In this document: positions 5,848-6,543 of the stretch, in pieces | Layout: every line of letters starts with the position of its first letter | Position numbering within the stretch: the stretch's first letter is position 1 | Assembly (NCBI GenBank): GCA_021162485.1 | Contig: JAGGYP010000020.1 | Location: 1 to 6,543 of the forward strand | Direction: 5' to 3' | Length of the DNA: 6,543 nucleotides | Source of the DNA: Thermoplasmata archaeon | GTDB lineage: Archaea; Thermoplasmatota; E2; DHVEG-1; B8-G13 | Program-made: the position numbers and the translations under genes | Notes under the pieces: model-generated | Databases searched by the model: none | What the model saw: only the letters and a program-made list of their open reading frames with translations | What the model was told of the DNA's origin: nothing

Positions 5848-5879
5848 ATATATGTTATATATAACATATATATAACATA
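5848..5879 (-). promoter_or_regulatory. Operator-like palindrome with repeated TAACATA boxes
   Basis: Positions 5848-5871 are a perfect 24-base palindrome built from TATGTTA (5851-5857) and TAACATA (5862-5868). A third box, TAACATA, follows at 5872-5878. It covers the predicted transcription start of the downstream RHH gene. Tandem and inverted short boxes at the promoter are what autoregulating RHH proteins bind. Chance symmetry is easier in AT-rich DNA, but the repeated C/G-containing core argues against it. Confidence 0.65.
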
Positions 5880-5885
5880 CATATC

Positions 5886-5894
5886 TTATATAAA
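5886..5894 (-). promoter_or_regulatory. TATA box of the RHH/three-Cys-motif arm
   Basis: The minus strand reads TTTATATAA here with an A-rich stretch before it. Transcription would begin near 5864, within the palindrome, leaving a leader of about 27 bases to the ATG at 5837. This is the best-placed TATA box in the window. Confidence 0.6.
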
Positions 5895-5935
5895 TTTTTT
5901 TATAGGTGGCTATCTCTATTTAATTTTTAGAATGT

Positions 5936-5941
5936 AAAAAA
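5936..5941 (-). terminator. Oligo-T terminator after the beta-CASP gene
   Basis: T6 on the minus strand 32 bases past the stop at 5973, preceded by T5 (5957-5953). It separates the metallo-hydrolase gene from the RHH promoter that follows on the same strand. Confidence 0.5.
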
Positions 5942-5972
5942 TCTACAAAGGGAAAAATAGGATTTGAAGTGT

Positions 5973-6543
5973 TCAAAATGTAGAAATTTCTTTCCCACGT
6001 TGCGGTAAAATAACTTTTATACCTAATTTTTCGACTTCTTTTTTAATCATTTCAGGATGTTCTGTATGGACTGGAATTAAAATTTTAGGATGTATTTTCT
6101 CAATAGTATCGAGAAGTTCTGAATGAGAGGCATGCCCCGAAACATGAATCCTGTATTTCTTCAAACCAAATAGGTCTATCCAATTAGTTAATATTTCTTC
6201 TGCTATCTCACTTTCTTCATCAAACGGCTCTGAATGAGATATGATATATGGGCTATCCTTCATCGGTTTTACATCTACAAGATATTTTAGTAAATAGAAA
6301 GATGAACAAAAGATATAATTTTCTTGGTTTTTCTGCAGTTCTTTGCCCTTGATTGTTCCATCTCTTTCTCGGAAAATCTCTATTAAATTTTTTTCCCATT
6401 TTCTCCTATTTTTATCAGGGGTCTCCTTATCAAATAATAATATTGTATCCTTTTCACTTAAATTAGCTCCAAGTTTAGATAGAAGATGAGCAAGTTTAGA
6501 CGGGATTATAATCTGTCTATCACTTTCTCGTGCGATATGATAA
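5973..6543 (-). CDS. Metallo-beta-lactamase/beta-CASP hydrolase, C-terminal 189 residues (5' end beyond window)
   Basis: Probably an RNA-cutting enzyme of the beta-CASP group (RNase J/CPSF type). The frame is open to the right edge of the window, so the start and the HXHXDH metal site are not seen. In the visible 189 residues the beta-CASP part includes IARESDRQIIIPSKLAHLL near the front. The late metal-binding motifs are SGHA with H137 and PVHTEH with H159, which match motifs B and C of the family. The end, GKEISTF, closes about 25 residues later, a normal C-terminus. An internal ATG at 6263 is not the start, because the same frame and similar family-like sequence continue upstream. It is on the same strand as the RHH gene but is separated from it by T-runs and a TATA box. 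Whether it acts on RNA or DNA cannot be told. Confidence 0.88.
   Translation of the reverse strand, partial: YHIARESDRQIIIPSKLAHLLSKLGANLSEKDTILLFDKETPDKNRRKWEKNLIEIFRERDGTIKGKELQKNQENYIFCSSFYLLKYLVDVKPMKDSPYIISHSEPFDEESEIAEEILTNWIDLFGLKKYRIHVSGHASHSELLDTIEKIHPKILIPVHTEHPEMIKKEVEKLGIKVILPQRGKEISTF

Noticed and set aside
5617..5952. TACAAAGGG direct repeat at 5617-5625 and 5944-5952 around the RHH gene
   Set aside because: Nine bases without further matching flanks is too little to claim an insertion or duplication.

Overview
The window looks like AT-rich archaeal chromosome. The signs are two isoprenoid-lipid genes of archaeal type, TATA-like boxes about 25 bases upstream of starts, oligo-T runs at gene ends, short or absent leaders, small ribbon-helix-helix (RHH) proteins and a beta-CASP nuclease. 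The lineage cannot be fixed; a Thermoproteota/Nitrososphaeria-like or methanogen-like host is only a guess. Gene functions below come from motif recognition in the translations, not from database searches.

Left part (1-1480, minus strand): a polyprenyl diphosphate synthase followed 39 bases later by a UbiA-family prenyltransferase that runs off the left edge. They form a probable operon in which the first enzyme makes the prenyl donor used by the second. Positions 1481-1858 hold no convincing gene, but include a GC-rich, self-complementary island (about 1641-1715) followed by a T6 run. This may be a structured RNA or the remnant of another element.

Middle (about 1859-3606): a probably complete insertion sequence with one 516-residue DDE transposase on the minus strand, an intact YREK signature, imperfect terminal inverted repeats, and a strong hairpin just upstream of the transposase ribosome binding site.

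Right-centre (3599-5900): the most interesting part. A three-Cys-motif cassette has two convergent arms. The plus arm is a small RHH-like gene followed five bases later by TcmP, a methyltransferase-like partner protein. The minus arm is a second RHH gene followed by the three-Cys-motif (CX3CX2C, radical-SAM-like, DUF5131/Gp37) protein. Each arm starts with a palindrome next to a TATA-like box, which suggests each RHH protein controls its own arm. The first RHH gene is interrupted by an in-frame TAG, with clearly protein-like sequence continuing for 23 codons. It is therefore either a nonsense mutant or a readthrough/pyrrolysine case.

Right edge (5973-6543, minus strand): the C-terminal 189 residues of a metallo-beta-lactamase/beta-CASP hydrolase, probably an RNA nuclease of the RNase J/CPSF group, entering from beyond the window.
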